A stretch of 64,000 bases of DNA from Synechococcaceae cyanobacterium (GCA_947378425.1 CANCJV010000009.1:1-64000); one strand, 5' to 3'; counted from the stretch's first letter, positions 11,489 to 21,228 are shown. Program-made: numbers and translations. Notes: generated by a model not told the origin, from the letters alone.

Positions 11489-13567
11489 GTGCGCCCCTGT
11501 CGGTTGGACCTGCCGCTCGATCATTTCCGTCTCCTCGGCGTGAGCCCGGCCAGCGACGCCCAGACTGTGCTGCGCACTCTGGCGACCCGGCTCGACCACA
11601 GCCCCGAACAGGGTTTCACCGCTGACACCCTGCTGGCCCGGGCCGAACTGCTGCGCTCCAGTGCCGACCTGCTCAGCGACGAAGAGCGCCGAGCAGCTTA
11701 CGAATCCGACCTCACTGCCCTGGCCAGTGGTGAAGGCACCGTGGTGGCGGCCCTGGAGTTGCCCACGAGCCGCGAAGTTGCCGGCCTGCTGTTGCTGCTG
11801 GAAGCGGGTCAGGCGGCCGAGTGCTTCGATCTGGCCTTTCGCAACCTCCAGCCCCCCCAGGCGCCCGCTCTGGGCAGCAGCCGCGAAGCCGATCTCACGC
11901 TGCTGGCCGGGCTGGCCTGCCTGTCGGCTGCCGAGGAGGCCAAACAGAGCCGTCATTTTGAACGAGCAGCCGGCATCCTCAGACAAGGGCTGCAACTGCT
12001 GCAGCGCATGGGCAAGGTCCCCGAGCTGCGGGAACGCATGAACACCGAACTGGAGCGCCTCACCCCCTACCGGATCCTGGACCTGCTCAGCCGCGATCTG
12101 GCTGCCAAGGGCGAGCGCGCCGAGGGATTGGCCCTGTTGGAACAGCTGGTGCAGCGCCGAGGCGGCCTCGAGTCCAACAGCGACCCCGACTTCAGCAGCG
12201 AGGAGTTCCAGGCCTTCTTCCGCCAGATCCGCGGTTTCCTCACCGTGCAGGAACAGGTGGATCTGTTCAGTCGCTGGGGTGATGAGGGATCGGATGCCGC
12301 CGATTTCCTGGCCAGCACGGCGCTCACCGCCTCCGGCTTCGCCCAGCGCAAACCCGAGCGGATCGCCGCCGCCCGCGACCGGCTGCTGGCCAGTGGGCGC
12401 AGCGGCATTGAACCGCTCCTGGCCAACCTGCACCTGCTGCTGGGGGATGTGGAGTTGGCCCTGGTCACCTTTGAACATGGAGCCAATAAGGATCTCAAGG
12501 CCTGGGCTGCCCGCCACAGCGACGACCCCCTGGCCCAGCTCTGCGCCTACTGCCGCGACTGGCTTGGTCGCGATGTCCTGCCCGGCTACCGCGATCTGGA
12601 TGCCGATCCTGACCTTGAGGCGTACTTCAGCGATCGCGACGTGGTGGCCTGGGTGGAGCGGGAGGACCGCCGCAGTGGCCGCAGCTTTGAGGCTTCGTTG
12701 GCACCCGTCCCGGGAGGCAGTGTTGCGACCGCGTCCAGTTCCCCCAGCGGTGGTGATCTGGGCGGTTTTGACTGGAGCCTGCCCTCCGTCAGCCCTGGTT
12801 CGAACGACAAGATCTCCCCCCCCACAGGCTCCGAGGACGACGAAGCCCCCCTCTCCTGGCGTCTGCCCGAGCTGAACCTGCCCCAGCTCTCCCTGCCGGC
12901 GCCGAGGCTGGTGGCGAGTGCCGTCGTGCTGCTCCTGGCGGTCGCTGGCGGAGCCTGGCTGCTGCGATCGCGCCCATCTGGCCCACCGCACGCCCCGGGC
13001 AGCGGGCCCGCCCGGGGCGTGGTGGTGATCCCTGTGCAACCCGCCACGGCCCCGTCTGCGCCTGCCAAGCCAGGACCCGGCGCGCCCAGGCCTGATGGGT
13101 CGCCCAAACCGGCCCAGACCAAGCACCAGAGCCAGGCTTCCACGCCTCCTGGCTCGAGTGGCACGCTCAGCGCTCTCACCAGCGCCGAACCGAGCGAGAC
13201 TCAGATCCGCAGCCTGCTTGAGGCCTGGCTGGCCACCAAGTCGCGGGTGCTGGGCGGTGCCAGTCTGCCGGCCAACCTGGATGCCATCGCCCGCGATGGC
13301 ATGGTGAACCGTCTGGCCAGCGAGCGCCGCCAGGATGTCGCCGATGGGACCGTGCAAACCATCAACGTGAGCCTCACGGACCTGGCGATCAGCGAGCGCA
13401 TCCCGGACCGCATCACCGTGATTGCCAGACTGCGCTACAGCGACAGCCGCCGCAATGCTGCTGGCAAGGTGGTGGGGAGCACCGCCGCCACCACCTTGCG
13501 CAACGTTTACGTCTTCGCTCGCGATGGTGACCGTTGGCGCCTGGCCGCCTCCTACGCCGCTGGCTGA
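11489..13567 (+). CDS. ftn2: Ftn2/ARC6-type cell division protein
   Basis: Cyanobacterial homologue of chloroplast ARC6, an inner-membrane protein that anchors and stabilises FtsZ. The N-terminus DLPLDHFRLLGVSP starts a J-domain-like region. A long alpha-helical middle follows, then a Ser/Pro/Gly linker. One hydrophobic helix, LVASAVVLLLAVAGGAWLL, sits near residue 475, and a C-terminal IMS domain of about 120 residues begins near EPSETQIRSLLEAWLATKS. Start choice is unsettled: GTG 11489 is used here, and TTG 11504 (just before DLPLDHF) is also reasonable. It is divergent from pdhA, with a gap of about 95 bases that should hold both promoters. Confidence 0.93.
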   Translation: MRPCRLDLPLDHFRLLGVSPASDAQTVLRTLATRLDHSPEQGFTADTLLARAELLRSSADLLSDEERRAAYESDLTALASGEGTVVAALELPTSREVAGLLLLLEAGQAAECFDLAFRNLQPPQAPALGSSREADLTLLAGLACLSAAEEAKQSRHFERAAGILRQGLQLLQRMGKVPELRERMNTELERLTPYRILDLLSRDLAAKGERAEGLALLEQLVQRRGGLESNSDPDFSSEEFQAFFRQIRGFLTVQEQVDLFSRWGDEGSDAADFLASTALTASGFAQRKPERIAAARDRLLASGRSGIEPLLANLHLLLGDVELALVTFEHGANKDLKAWAARHSDDPLAQLCAYCRDWLGRDVLPGYRDLDADPDLEAYFSDRDVVAWVEREDRRSGRSFEASLAPVPGGSVATASSSPSGGDLGGFDWSLPSVSPGSNDKISPPTGSEDDEAPLSWRLPELNLPQLSLPAPRLVASAVVLLLAVAGGAWLLRSRPSGPPHAPGSGPARGVVVIPVQPATAPSAPAKPGPGAPRPDGSPKPAQTKHQSQASTPPGSSGTLSALTSAEPSETQIRSLLEAWLATKSRVLGGASLPANLDAIARDGMVNRLASERRQDVADGTVQTINVSLTDLAISERIPDRITVIARLRYSDSRRNAAGKVVGSTAATTLRNVYVFARDGDRWRLAASYAAG

Positions 13568-13593
13568 ACCGGTTCCCTGATTTCCCCCCGCTG

Positions 13594-15042
13594 ATGTTCG
13601 ACGAGCTTTCCCAGCGTTTTGAAGACGCCGTCAAGGGCCTGAGGGGTCAGGCCACGATTTCCGAGACCAATGTCGACGAGGCCCTCAAGCAGGTGCGCCG
13701 CGCCCTGCTGGAGGCGGATGTGAGCCTGCCGGTGGTCAAGGACTTCGTCGAGGAGGTGCGGCGTCGGGCGATCGGTGCCGAGGTGGTGCGGGGCGTCAGC
13801 CCGGATCAGAAGTTCATCCAGCTGGTGCACGAGCAGCTGGTGGCCACCATGGGCGGTGCGAACGCCCCCCTGGCCCGCGCCGACCAGGGCCCCACCGTGA
13901 TCCTGATGGCCGGCCTGCAGGGGGCGGGCAAGACCACCGCCACCGCCAAGCTCGGTCTCCATCTCAAGGAGCAGGGACGCAAGGCGCTGCTGGTGGCGGC
14001 CGATGTCTACCGGCCTGCAGCCATCGACCAGCTCCGCACCCTCGGCCAGCAGATCGGCGTGGAGGTGTTCAGTCTGGGGTCCGAAGCCAGGCCCGAGGCC
14101 ATCGCCGCAGCCGGGTTGGCCAAAGGACGCCTGGAGGGCTTCGACACCGTGCTGGTCGACACAGCGGGTCGCCTGCAGATCGACACTTCGATGATGGAGG
14201 AGATGGTGCGGATCCGCGAAGCGGTGAAGCCCGATGAAGTGCTGCTGGTGGTCGACGCCATGATCGGCCAGGAGGCGGCCGAACTCACCCGCGCCTTCCA
14301 CGACCAGGTCGGCATCACCGGCGCGGTGCTCACCAAGCTCGACGGCGATTCCCGTGGTGGCGCTGCCCTTTCGATCCGCAAGGTGAGCGGCGCACCGATC
14401 AAGTTCATCGGCACCGGCGAAAAGGTGGAGGCGCTGCAGCCCTTCCACCCGGAGCGGATGGCCAGCCGCATTCTCGGTATGGGCGATGTCCTCACCCTGG
14501 TCGAGAAGGCCACCAGGGAGGTGGAGCTGGCCGATGTGGAGCAGATGCAGCGCAAATTGCAGGAGGCCAGTTTCGACTTCTCGGACTTCGTCAAGCAGAT
14601 GCGTCTGATCAAGCGCATGGGTTCCCTGGGGGGACTGATGAAGATGATCCCGGGCATGAACAAGATCGATGACGGCATGCTCAAGCAGGGCGAGCAGCAG
14701 CTCAAGAAAATCGAGGCGATGATCGGCTCGATGACCGAAGCCGAACGCTCCCGGCCCGAATTGCTGGCCTCCCAACCCAGCCGGAGGCGCCGCATCGCCG
14801 CCGGTAGCGGTCACACCCCGGCCGATGTGGACAAGGTGCTCGCCGACTTCCAGAAGATGCGCGGCTTCATGCAGCAGATCAGCAAGGGGGGGATGCCGGG
14901 CATGCCTGGCATGGGAGGCTTCCCTGGGATGGGAGGTATGCCAGGCATGGGAGCCATGCCCGCTGGCGGCCGCCATGGCAGCGGTGCGTCGCCCCGGCCG
15001 CCCAAGCCGAAGAAGAATCGCAAGGGGTTCGGGGCGCTCTGA
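13594..15042 (+). CDS. ffh: Signal recognition particle protein Ffh
   Basis: The SRP54-type GTPase that delivers signal-bearing nascent chains to the membrane. ATG 13594 (MFDELSQRFEDA) is the conserved Ffh start. GTPase motifs are GLQGAGKTTATAKLG (about residue 107), DTAGRLQID and TKLDGDSRGG. The M domain (about 325-430) contains FVKQMRLIKRMGSLGGLMKM and binds 4.5S RNA. The tail is an irregular Met-Pro-Gly-Met repeat typical of the hydrophobic signal-binding extension. At 482 residues the length is normal. It starts 26 bases after ftn2. Confidence 0.97.
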   Translation: MFDELSQRFEDAVKGLRGQATISETNVDEALKQVRRALLEADVSLPVVKDFVEEVRRRAIGAEVVRGVSPDQKFIQLVHEQLVATMGGANAPLARADQGPTVILMAGLQGAGKTTATAKLGLHLKEQGRKALLVAADVYRPAAIDQLRTLGQQIGVEVFSLGSEARPEAIAAAGLAKGRLEGFDTVLVDTAGRLQIDTSMMEEMVRIREAVKPDEVLLVVDAMIGQEAAELTRAFHDQVGITGAVLTKLDGDSRGGAALSIRKVSGAPIKFIGTGEKVEALQPFHPERMASRILGMGDVLTLVEKATREVELADVEQMQRKLQEASFDFSDFVKQMRLIKRMGSLGGLMKMIPGMNKIDDGMLKQGEQQLKKIEAMIGSMTEAERSRPELLASQPSRRRRIAAGSGHTPADVDKVLADFQKMRGFMQQISKGGMPGMPGMGGFPGMGGMPGMGAMPAGGRHGSGASPRPPKPKKNRKGFGAL

Positions 15043-15122
15043 TGGCTGAAGCGAGCCGGGAGCACGTAGGCAAACGGCGCCGCAAAGCCCGCCGCCGCCG
15101 TCACAGGTCCAGGGCTTCGCGC

Positions 15123-15305
15123 ATGAAACGCTTTCTGCTGTCTGCATGGATGGAGACTCGGACGATCCTCCGCAGCCCCTTCTATCTCTTGACCGCCACA
15201 GCTGCCGCCAGCCTGGCGCTGCTGTTCTGGCTTTTGGGGATCGTGGTGCCTTCAGGCAATCCGATTCATTTCCCCTCAAGCAGCCCCGGGCGGCTTACAA
15301 GGTAG
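15123..15305 (+). CDS. Possible small single-span membrane protein
   Basis: A 60-codon frame beginning [19 protein letters not shown] followed by a strong hydrophobic span ([19 protein letters not shown]). It lies in the 297-base gap between ffh and rpsP, on their strand. No family is recognised. A signal-anchor-like span after a basic start is more than expected by chance, but the frame has no supporting ribosome-binding site and could be accidental. Confidence 0.35.
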   Translation: MKRFLLSAWMETRTILRSPFYLLTATAAASLALLFWLLGIVVPSGNPIHFPSSSPGRLTR

Positions 15306-15339
15306 AGTCACCGATTGGAAATCTCATGTCAGGGCCACG

Positions 15340-15774
15340 ATGATCAAGCTCCGGCTGAAGCGGTTTGGTAAGAAGCGGGAAGCGAGTTTCCGCCTCGTGG
15401 CCACCAACAGCACCTCGCGCCGGGACGGCCGTCCCTTGGAGGAACTGGGCTTCTACAATCCCCGCACCAAGGAAACCCGCCTGAACACGGAGGCCATTCG
15501 CACCCGGCTCAGCCAAGGGGCCCAGCCCACGGACACGGTGCGCTACCTGCTTGAGAAAGGTGGCTTGATCGAGAAGACGATCCGTCCAGCGGAAACCGTC
15601 GGCAAGCTGAAGCAGGCCACGGCCCGTGAAGCCGCCGCCGTCGAAGCCAAAAAAGCCGAGGCTGCCGCCAAAGCTGCTGCAGAGGTCGCCGCTGCTGAAG
15701 CCAAGGCTGCTGCTGAAGCTGCTGCCGCTGAAGCAGCTGCAGCTCCTGCAGAGGACGCTGCAGCCGAGGCCTGA
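15340..15774 (+). CDS. rpsP: 30S ribosomal protein S16 with Ala-rich tail
   Basis: S16 binds 16S rRNA in the 30S body. The first about 80 residues are canonical ([50 protein letters not shown]). The remaining about 55 residues form a low-complexity Ala/Glu/Lys tail that is absent from most bacterial S16 proteins (about 80-90 residues) but occurs in picocyanobacteria. The following phoH frame opens within the end of rpsP. Confidence 0.97.
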   Translation: MIKLRLKRFGKKREASFRLVATNSTSRRDGRPLEELGFYNPRTKETRLNTEAIRTRLSQGAQPTDTVRYLLEKGGLIEKTIRPAETVGKLKQATAREAAAVEAKKAEAAAKAAAEVAAAEAKAAAEAAAAEAAAAPAEDAAAEA

Positions 15775-15854
15775 TCACCACCGGCAGCGTCCAGGAAGGT
15801 TCCGCATCAAAGCCATTCACCCTGGCTCTGAGCGGTCCGGAGTCCGCCCTGGCC

Positions 15855-16784
15855 TTGGCTGGGGCGGGAGAGGCCAATCTGCGCCTCATTGAAACCCTCA
15901 CCGGCAGCACGCTGCGGTTGCGGGGTCTTGATCTCCACCTCAGCGGCCGCCCGGACCAGGTCGAGCGAACCGCAGGGCTGTTGGAGTTGCTCAGACCTCT
16001 CTGGCAGAGCGGAGAGCCCGTTGCAGCCGTCGATCTTGAGAGCGCCCTCAGCGCTCTCGATAGTGGGCGCAGCGAAGAACACCGCGGCATGGGCAGCCAG
16101 GTACTGACCACCAGCGTGCGCGGTCGACCGCTGCGGCCGCGCACGCTTCGCCAGAAGGCCTTCATCGAGGCGATGGAACGCCACGACCTCACCCTGGTCA
16201 TCGGGCCTGCGGGCACCGGTAAAACTTTCCTGGCCGCGGTTCAGGCGGTGCGGATGCTGCAGGAACGGCGAGTGGAGAGGCTGGTGCTGACTAGGCCGGC
16301 GGTGGAGGCGGGCGAGCGGCTCGGCTTCCTGCCCGGTGATTTGCAACAGAAAGTGGATCCCTACCTGCGCCCCCTCTATGACGCTCTGCACACCCTGCTG
16401 GGCCGGGAGCGCACCGACGCACTGCTTGAGAGGGGAGTGATCGAGGTGGCTCCCCTGGCCTACATGCGCGGACGCACCCTGGCGGATGCCTTCGTGATCC
16501 TCGATGAGGCCCAGAACACCACCGCTGCCCAGATGCGCATGGTCCTCACCCGACTGGGCGAAAACTCGCGGATGGTGGTGACGGGCGATGTCACCCAGAT
16601 TGACCTGCCCGGCGGCCTGGTGAGTGGGCTGGTCGAGGCGGAGCAGGTGCTGGCAGGGGTGCAAGGGGTGGCGATCTGCCGTTTCGTTGATACCGATGTG
16701 GTGCGCCATCCGTTGGTGCAGCGCCTGGTGCAGGCCTACGCTCGCCGCGATGACCGTTCGCTGGCGACAGCACCCAGGACCTGA
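15855..16784 (+). CDS. phoH: PhoH-family P-loop ATPase
   Basis: A 309-residue PhoH-like protein, a helicase-related ATPase thought to act on RNA. The Walker A motif is IGPAGTGKTFLAAVQAV and the Walker B region is AFVILDEAQNTTAAQ. Other blocks are LTRPAVEAGERLGFLPGDL and VVTGDVTQIDLPGGL. TTG 15855 is the first ordinary start, but the homologous N-terminus seems to begin upstream. The same frame reads FTLALSGPESALALAG back to about 15774 with no ATG, GTG or TTG. The real start may therefore be a rare codon (CTG or ATC) next to the rpsP stop. Confidence 0.93.
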   Translation: MAGAGEANLRLIETLTGSTLRLRGLDLHLSGRPDQVERTAGLLELLRPLWQSGEPVAAVDLESALSALDSGRSEEHRGMGSQVLTTSVRGRPLRPRTLRQKAFIEAMERHDLTLVIGPAGTGKTFLAAVQAVRMLQERRVERLVLTRPAVEAGERLGFLPGDLQQKVDPYLRPLYDALHTLLGRERTDALLERGVIEVAPLAYMRGRTLADAFVILDEAQNTTAAQMRMVLTRLGENSRMVVTGDVTQIDLPGGLVSGLVEAEQVLAGVQGVAICRFVDTDVVRHPLVQRLVQAYARRDDRSLATAPRT

Positions 16785-16813
16785 TTCGATACCCAGGAGC
16801 TGTGCCGCGATCC

Positions 16814-17335
16814 ATGAGACGAGCCGAACGGCTGCGCATTCCGGGCCGGATCGCCCTGGCTGCCCTGGTGGCCTATGCGGTGGGCTTCTCCTTCACCAGC
16901 CTGTTCCCCGGTTATCTGCCCAAGATCGGCGCCCTCTGGTCAGCCATCTCCGCCATCGTCGTCACCCAGGAATCCAGAAAGGACACCACCTCCTCAGCGT
17001 CGTTGCGTGTTCTGGGTTCGGCGATCGGGGCCTCCACCAGCGCCCTTTACCTGATGCTGCTGCCCTTCCATCCGATTGGCATGGCGGCGACCATTTTTGC
17101 CGCCGTGCTGATCTGCAACGCGTTCAATGTGCCCAGCCACGGCCGCCTGGCGGCGATCACCGTGATGGTGATCATGGTCACGGCCAGCCTGGATCCAAGC
17201 CTGAGCCCGGGACTGAATGCCCTGTTGCGTTTCGTGGAATCCTGCATCGGCACGGGGGTGGCCGTCCTCGAGGTGGTGCTCTGGCCAACTGCAGCCGCGT
17301 CCTCCGGCTCAGGGTCCCCAGGGCCTGGCGCATAG
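16814..17335 (+). CDS. FUSC-like integral membrane protein
   Basis: About 173 residues with four to five hydrophobic segments (RIALAALVAYAVGFSFTSL, GALWSAISAIVVTQ, LGSAIGASTSALYLML, AATIFAAVLICNAF). It resembles the membrane half of the FUSC / aromatic-acid exporter (ArAE) family, where ALWA(A)ISAIVV and GRRLLGTLIGA-like blocks are typical. It lacks a cytoplasmic domain, like many small cyanobacterial members. The substrate is unknown. ATG 16814 is chosen; GTG 16802 would add four residues. Confidence 0.8.
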   Translation: MRRAERLRIPGRIALAALVAYAVGFSFTSLFPGYLPKIGALWSAISAIVVTQESRKDTTSSASLRVLGSAIGASTSALYLMLLPFHPIGMAATIFAAVLICNAFNVPSHGRLAAITVMVIMVTASLDPSLSPGLNALLRFVESCIGTGVAVLEVVLWPTAAASSGSGSPGPGA

Positions 17336-17412
17336 GGGGATCCACACCAACCCAGCCAACAGGGCTTTGCTGACGCTGGCAGGATGGGTGAAGTTTCACC
17401 ATCTTCTGAGCC

Positions 17413-18153
17413 ATGCCGGCCAGCAGCAATTTCCAACAAGCCATTCAGGAGGCCCAACGGGGCTCTCTGGTGGGCCCCAATGTGGTCAACAAGGCCCTGC
17501 CTTACGTGGGTGGGGGCATGGTGCTCACCGCCGCTGGGGTGCTGGGAGGCATCTCGCTGATGGCGTCCAGCCCCCAGCTGTTCATGCCGCTGTTCTGGGT
17601 GGCCCTGATCGGCAATTTCATCCTCTTCTTCGTCGCCCAGAATGCTGCCAGCAAGGGCAACAACGCCACCGCCTTGCCGATTCTGACGGCCTACAGCCTG
17701 ATCACAGGTTTCACCCTCAGCGGCATCGTCAGCTATGCGGTGGCTGCCGCCGGTATCGGCGCCGTAGGCACGGCGGCTCTGGCCACGGGAATCACCTTTG
17801 TGGTGGCCTCCTTCTTCGGCAGGCGCATGAGCGACAACGTCGGTCAGGCTCTGGCCGGGGTCGTGGGGCTGGGCATCATCGGCTTGGTGATAGCCATGGT
17901 TGTGCAGATCATTGGCAGCATTTTTGCTCCGGAAATTTTCCGTGCCGGTGGCTTTGAGTTGATGATTGCAGGCTTCGGCACTGTATTATTTGTGGGCGCT
18001 GCCTTTGTCGACTTCTATACTATGCCCCGTACTTATCGGGACGACCAGTATCTTGCTGGCGCTCTGGGCATGTACCTCACCTACGTAAACCTGTTTATCT
18101 TCATTCTGCGTCTGGTGATCGCCCTTCAGGGGGGTGGTGGCCGGCGCGACTGA
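17413..18153 (+). CDS. Bax inhibitor-1 (BI-1/YccA) family membrane protein
   Basis: A 246-residue protein with about seven hydrophobic helices matching the TMBIM/BI-1 fold, including LPILTAYSLITGFTLSGIV and the C-terminal segment FGTVLFVGAAFVDFYTM plus YLTYVNLFIFILRLVIAL. The family contains pH-sensitive calcium-leak channels and regulators of membrane proteases; its role in cyanobacteria is not defined. A clear terminator follows 48 bases after the stop. This is the last ordinary core gene before the polysaccharide region. Confidence 0.93.
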   Translation: MPASSNFQQAIQEAQRGSLVGPNVVNKALPYVGGGMVLTAAGVLGGISLMASSPQLFMPLFWVALIGNFILFFVAQNAASKGNNATALPILTAYSLITGFTLSGIVSYAVAAAGIGAVGTAALATGITFVVASFFGRRMSDNVGQALAGVVGLGIIGLVIAMVVQIIGSIFAPEIFRAGGFELMIAGFGTVLFVGAAFVDFYTMPRTYRDDQYLAGALGMYLTYVNLFIFILRLVIALQGGGGRRD

Positions 18154-18201
18154 GGCCAATTTGCCTCTGATCAATCGTCAAACTGATAGAGACTCCCCTT
18201 T

Positions 18202-18227
18202 AAAGCAGCCCTTTGAGGCTGCTTTTT
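18202..18227 (+). terminator. Rho-independent terminator after the BI-1 gene
   Basis: A near-perfect stem AAAGCAGCC / GGCTGCTTT with a six-base loop and a terminal run of five T residues. It closes the core-gene block on the left of the polysaccharide region. Confidence 0.9.
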
Positions 18228-18455
18228 AGTGAAAGGCCAGGGCGCCTCCTCTTGGAGCATGCGTACCTGTACGTAGCCGGTTCCGTGCTTAAATAGTGCA
18301 AAGAAGTTCGTCTGACGCTGGCGACCGTTTTTCCCTTGGTCTGGATCCGCTCTTACGGATCTATCCTGAGGGCAAGGGCGGTCCTCTCCGGACAGCTTGT
18401 AAACAGCTTCCCCTTGGAATTCTGTTTACGTATTTGCCCCTCAGTGTGTGTTGCG

Positions 18456-18956
18456 GTGAGCAAAGTCAGTTCCAGTCACGAGGTTGATGAAACCTTTGAT
18501 CCACAATTCCACAAGCCTGTTGTCGACATAATAACCAGAAAACGCACTCGAAAGCGTTCAAAACGTCGGGAACTGCTATGCCCGCGACATCCGGATCAGA
18601 AAATATTCAGTGTTTCTGCAAAATATCATCTCTACGTTACCGAAGTTGGTCAGCTCATGCTACGCGGCCTCAGCAAGCGTAAATCAGACGAGCTTCTGGC
18701 TGCCTTCAATCGCGTCTTGCCCCTCACGGGTGAATGGCTGGAGTGCTTCTGGTGCGACCACTGCCAATCTTCCACCTGGTGGTATGTCAAGCGCCACGAT
18801 CAAAAGGAGTACGCTCTCAACCCCGTTCCCCGCGAGCTCTGGGAGCAAGCCACAGGAGTGATCCGGGCGGAAGGCAACCCAACTGTCAGTGACTTCAGCC
18901 GCCGCCAAGCCCGGGCCACTGGCGTGATGGGCATGCGCCAGTACCGGTTTCTGTGA
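18456..18956 (+). CDS. Conserved hypothetical Cys/His-rich protein
   Basis: A 166-residue protein from GTG 18456; the frame is open upstream to 18336 but that part looks non-coding. It has a basic patch (RKRTRKRSKRRELLC), then CPRHPDQ and, about 60 residues later, CFWCDHCQSSTWWYV. These Cys and His residues could form a zinc site. I do not recognise a named family. It sits between the core block and gmd on the same strand, separated from gmd by about 175 bases, so it could be a regulator or the left boundary gene of the polysaccharide island. Confidence 0.75.
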   Translation: MSKVSSSHEVDETFDPQFHKPVVDIITRKRTRKRSKRRELLCPRHPDQKIFSVSAKYHLYVTEVGQLMLRGLSKRKSDELLAAFNRVLPLTGEWLECFWCDHCQSSTWWYVKRHDQKEYALNPVPRELWEQATGVIRAEGNPTVSDFSRRQARATGVMGMRQYRFL

Positions 18957-19132
18957 GCTCTGCCCTGAAACGAAGGTCAAGCTGTATTCAGATATCAGAA
19001 GAGTTGAGCAGTATTTCGGTAGCTCTTCGATGAGGCACTGTTAATCCACTGCTTTGCCTCCATCGTCAGTTTCAAGTTCAGTATTATAGCGGCTTTCTCC
19101 GTGAGTCATCCCCGAAGCGTCAAGCGATTCCA

Positions 19133-20251
19133 ATGACTAAGACAGCCCTGATCACTGGAATCACCGGCCAGGATGGCTCGTACCTTGCCGAGTTACTGCT
19201 CGATAAGGGCTATGTCGTGCACGGTATCAAGCGCCGAGCCAGCAGCTTCAATACCGATCGTATCGATCACCTCTACCAGGATCCCCATGAGAGTGATCCG
19301 CGGTTGGTGCTCCACTACGGCGATCTCACCGACAGCAGCAACCTGATCCGCATCATCCAGCAAGTCAAGCCGGATGAAATTTATAATCTAGGTGCCCAGA
19401 GCCATGTGGCTGTGAGCTTTGAAAGCCCCGAATACACGGCAAACAGTGATGCCCTTGGTACCCTCAGGGTGTTGGAGGCAGTGCGCATCCTTGGTCTTAC
19501 GTCCAAGACACGCATCTATCAAGCCTCCACCTCCGAGCTGTACGGCCTCGTTCAGGAAATCCCCCAGAAGGAAACGACCCCCTTCTATCCCCGCAGTCCC
19601 TACGGCGTTGCCAAGCTCTATGCTTACTGGATCACGGTCAATTATCGCGAGAGCTACGGGATGTATGCCTGTAATGGCATCCTGTTCAACCACGAGAGTC
19701 CGCGTCGAGGCGAGACCTTTGTGACCCGCAAGATCACCCGAGGGCTGGCCAGGATCGATGCGGGCCTTGATCAGTGCCTTTATATGGGTAATCTCGATTC
19801 GCGTCGCGATTGGGGGCACGCCCGCGACTATGTCGAGATGCAATGGCGCATGTTGCAGCAAGTCGGTCCACCCGAAGACTTCGTGATTGCGACCGGCCGC
19901 CAGGAATCGGTGCGCCGCTTCATTGAGCTGGCCGCCTTTCAACTGGGCTGGGGGGGGATTGAGTGGATCGGTGAGGGGGTGGCTGAAACCGGTCTGCGCA
20001 GCGACAATGGCTCCACGGTGGTGCGCATCGATCCGCGCTACTTCCGCCCAGCTGAGGTGGAAACCCTGCTGGGAGATCCCACCAAGGCCCACCAGAAGCT
20101 GGGCTGGAGTCCCACCACCACGCTTGAGCAGCTGGTATCAGAGATGGTGGCTCATGACAAGGAGGAGGCTGCCAAGGAGGCTTTGTTGCGCCGTGAAGGC
20201 TTTCAGGTAGTGGGATCGATGGAGAACCCTCCCCAGGTGCTGGCGTCATGA
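19133..20251 (+). CDS. gmd: GDP-mannose 4,6-dehydratase
   Basis: Converts GDP-D-mannose to GDP-4-keto-6-deoxy-D-mannose, the first step to GDP-L-fucose. An extended SDR of 372 residues: NAD(P)-binding [19 protein letters not shown], the active-site region [14 protein letters not shown], the catalytic pair in [12 protein letters not shown], and family blocks [15 protein letters not shown] and [13 protein letters not shown]. Its stop overlaps the fcl start by four bases (ATGA at 20248), so the two are co-translated. This is the first gene of the GDP-fucose / galactose operon. Confidence 0.97.
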   Translation: MTKTALITGITGQDGSYLAELLLDKGYVVHGIKRRASSFNTDRIDHLYQDPHESDPRLVLHYGDLTDSSNLIRIIQQVKPDEIYNLGAQSHVAVSFESPEYTANSDALGTLRVLEAVRILGLTSKTRIYQASTSELYGLVQEIPQKETTPFYPRSPYGVAKLYAYWITVNYRESYGMYACNGILFNHESPRRGETFVTRKITRGLARIDAGLDQCLYMGNLDSRRDWGHARDYVEMQWRMLQQVGPPEDFVIATGRQESVRRFIELAAFQLGWGGIEWIGEGVAETGLRSDNGSTVVRIDPRYFRPAEVETLLGDPTKAHQKLGWSPTTTLEQLVSEMVAHDKEEAAKEALLRREGFQVVGSMENPPQVLAS

Positions 20252-21228
20252 GTTCGGGCGCCTTGATCCTCCCCAGCGATCGCATCTTCGTGGCCGGCCA
20301 TCGCGGCATGGCCGGTGGGGCCATCCTGCGTCGCCTGAACGCGGCTGGCTATCACCGACTGCTGACCGCCAGCCATCGAGAACTCGATCTGAGCGATCCG
20401 CAGGCCACCACCGCCTGGTTTGCCGCCCAGCGGCCGGATGTGGTGGTGTTGGCTGCGGCGAGGGTTGGCGGCATCCTGGCCAATGCCACCTATCCCGCAG
20501 ACTTCCTGCTGGACAACCTCAAGATCCAGCAGAATGTGATCGAAAACGCCTGGCGCCATGGCTGCCGGCGGTTGTTGTTTTTAGGTAGCAGCTGCATTTA
20601 TCCCAAGTTCGCCGAGCAGCCGATTCGGGAAGAATCCCTGCTCACCGGGCCTCTGGAGCCCACCAACGAGTGGTATGCGATCGCCAAGATCACGGGCATC
20701 CAGCTTTGCAGGGCTCTCAGGCAGCAGCACGGCTTTGATGCGTTCAGCCTGATGCCCACCAATCTCTACGGGCCTGGCGACAATTACCACCCCACCAACA
20801 GCCATGTTCTGCCGGCGCTGATCCGCCGCTTCCAGGAGGCTCGCGAGAGTGGCGCCAGCGCGGTGAGCTGCTGGGGAACCGGTAAGGTGCGGCGCGAGTT
20901 TCTGCATGTCGACGACTTGGCGGATGCCGTGCTCTTCTGCCTTGAGCACTGGCAGCCCACCAGCGATGAGCTGCAACACCTCAATGTCGGTACGGGCACT
21001 GATGTGACGATTGAAGAGTTGGCGGAGCTGGTGGCCCAGGCGGTTGGCTATCAAGGGCAGATCCGCTGGGATACCAGCAAGCCCGATGGCACCCCCCGCA
21101 AGCTCCTGGATGTCAGCCGCCTGGTCTCCATGGGTTGGCAGGCCAGCATCCCGCTGGGGCAGGGGTTGGCCAGCACCGTCTCCGACTACATTGCCAACCT
21201 GCAAATCGGTCAGCCCCTACGGCTCTAA
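20248..21228 (+). CDS. fcl: GDP-L-fucose synthase
   Basis: Epimerises and reduces GDP-4-keto-6-deoxymannose to GDP-L-fucose with NADPH. It is 326 residues with the cofactor motif [14 protein letters not shown], the block [15 protein letters not shown], the catalytic YAIAKITG and the family motif [20 protein letters not shown]. It overlaps gmd by four bases. A 33-codon ORF begins one base after its stop, and galE follows. Confidence 0.97.
   Translation: MSSGALILPSDRIFVAGHRGMAGGAILRRLNAAGYHRLLTASHRELDLSDPQATTAWFAAQRPDVVVLAAARVGGILANATYPADFLLDNLKIQQNVIENAWRHGCRRLLFLGSSCIYPKFAEQPIREESLLTGPLEPTNEWYAIAKITGIQLCRALRQQHGFDAFSLMPTNLYGPGDNYHPTNSHVLPALIRRFQEARESGASAVSCWGTGKVRREFLHVDDLADAVLFCLEHWQPTSDELQHLNVGTGTDVTIEELAELVAQAVGYQGQIRWDTSKPDGTPRKLLDVSRLVSMGWQASIPLGQGLASTVSDYIANLQIGQPLRL

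Noticed and set aside
11414..13357. Minus-strand open frame of 647 codons opposite ftn2
   Set aside because: No recognisable domain; the plus strand encodes an Ftn2/ARC6-type protein over the same span.
13552..15279. Minus-strand open frame of 575 codons opposite ffh
   Set aside because: Low-complexity His/Leu/Gln-rich translation fully explained as the shadow of ffh.
18262..18273. Small palindrome CGTACCTGTACG upstream of the Cys/His-rich gene
   Set aside because: A five-base half-site occurring once is too short to call an operator.
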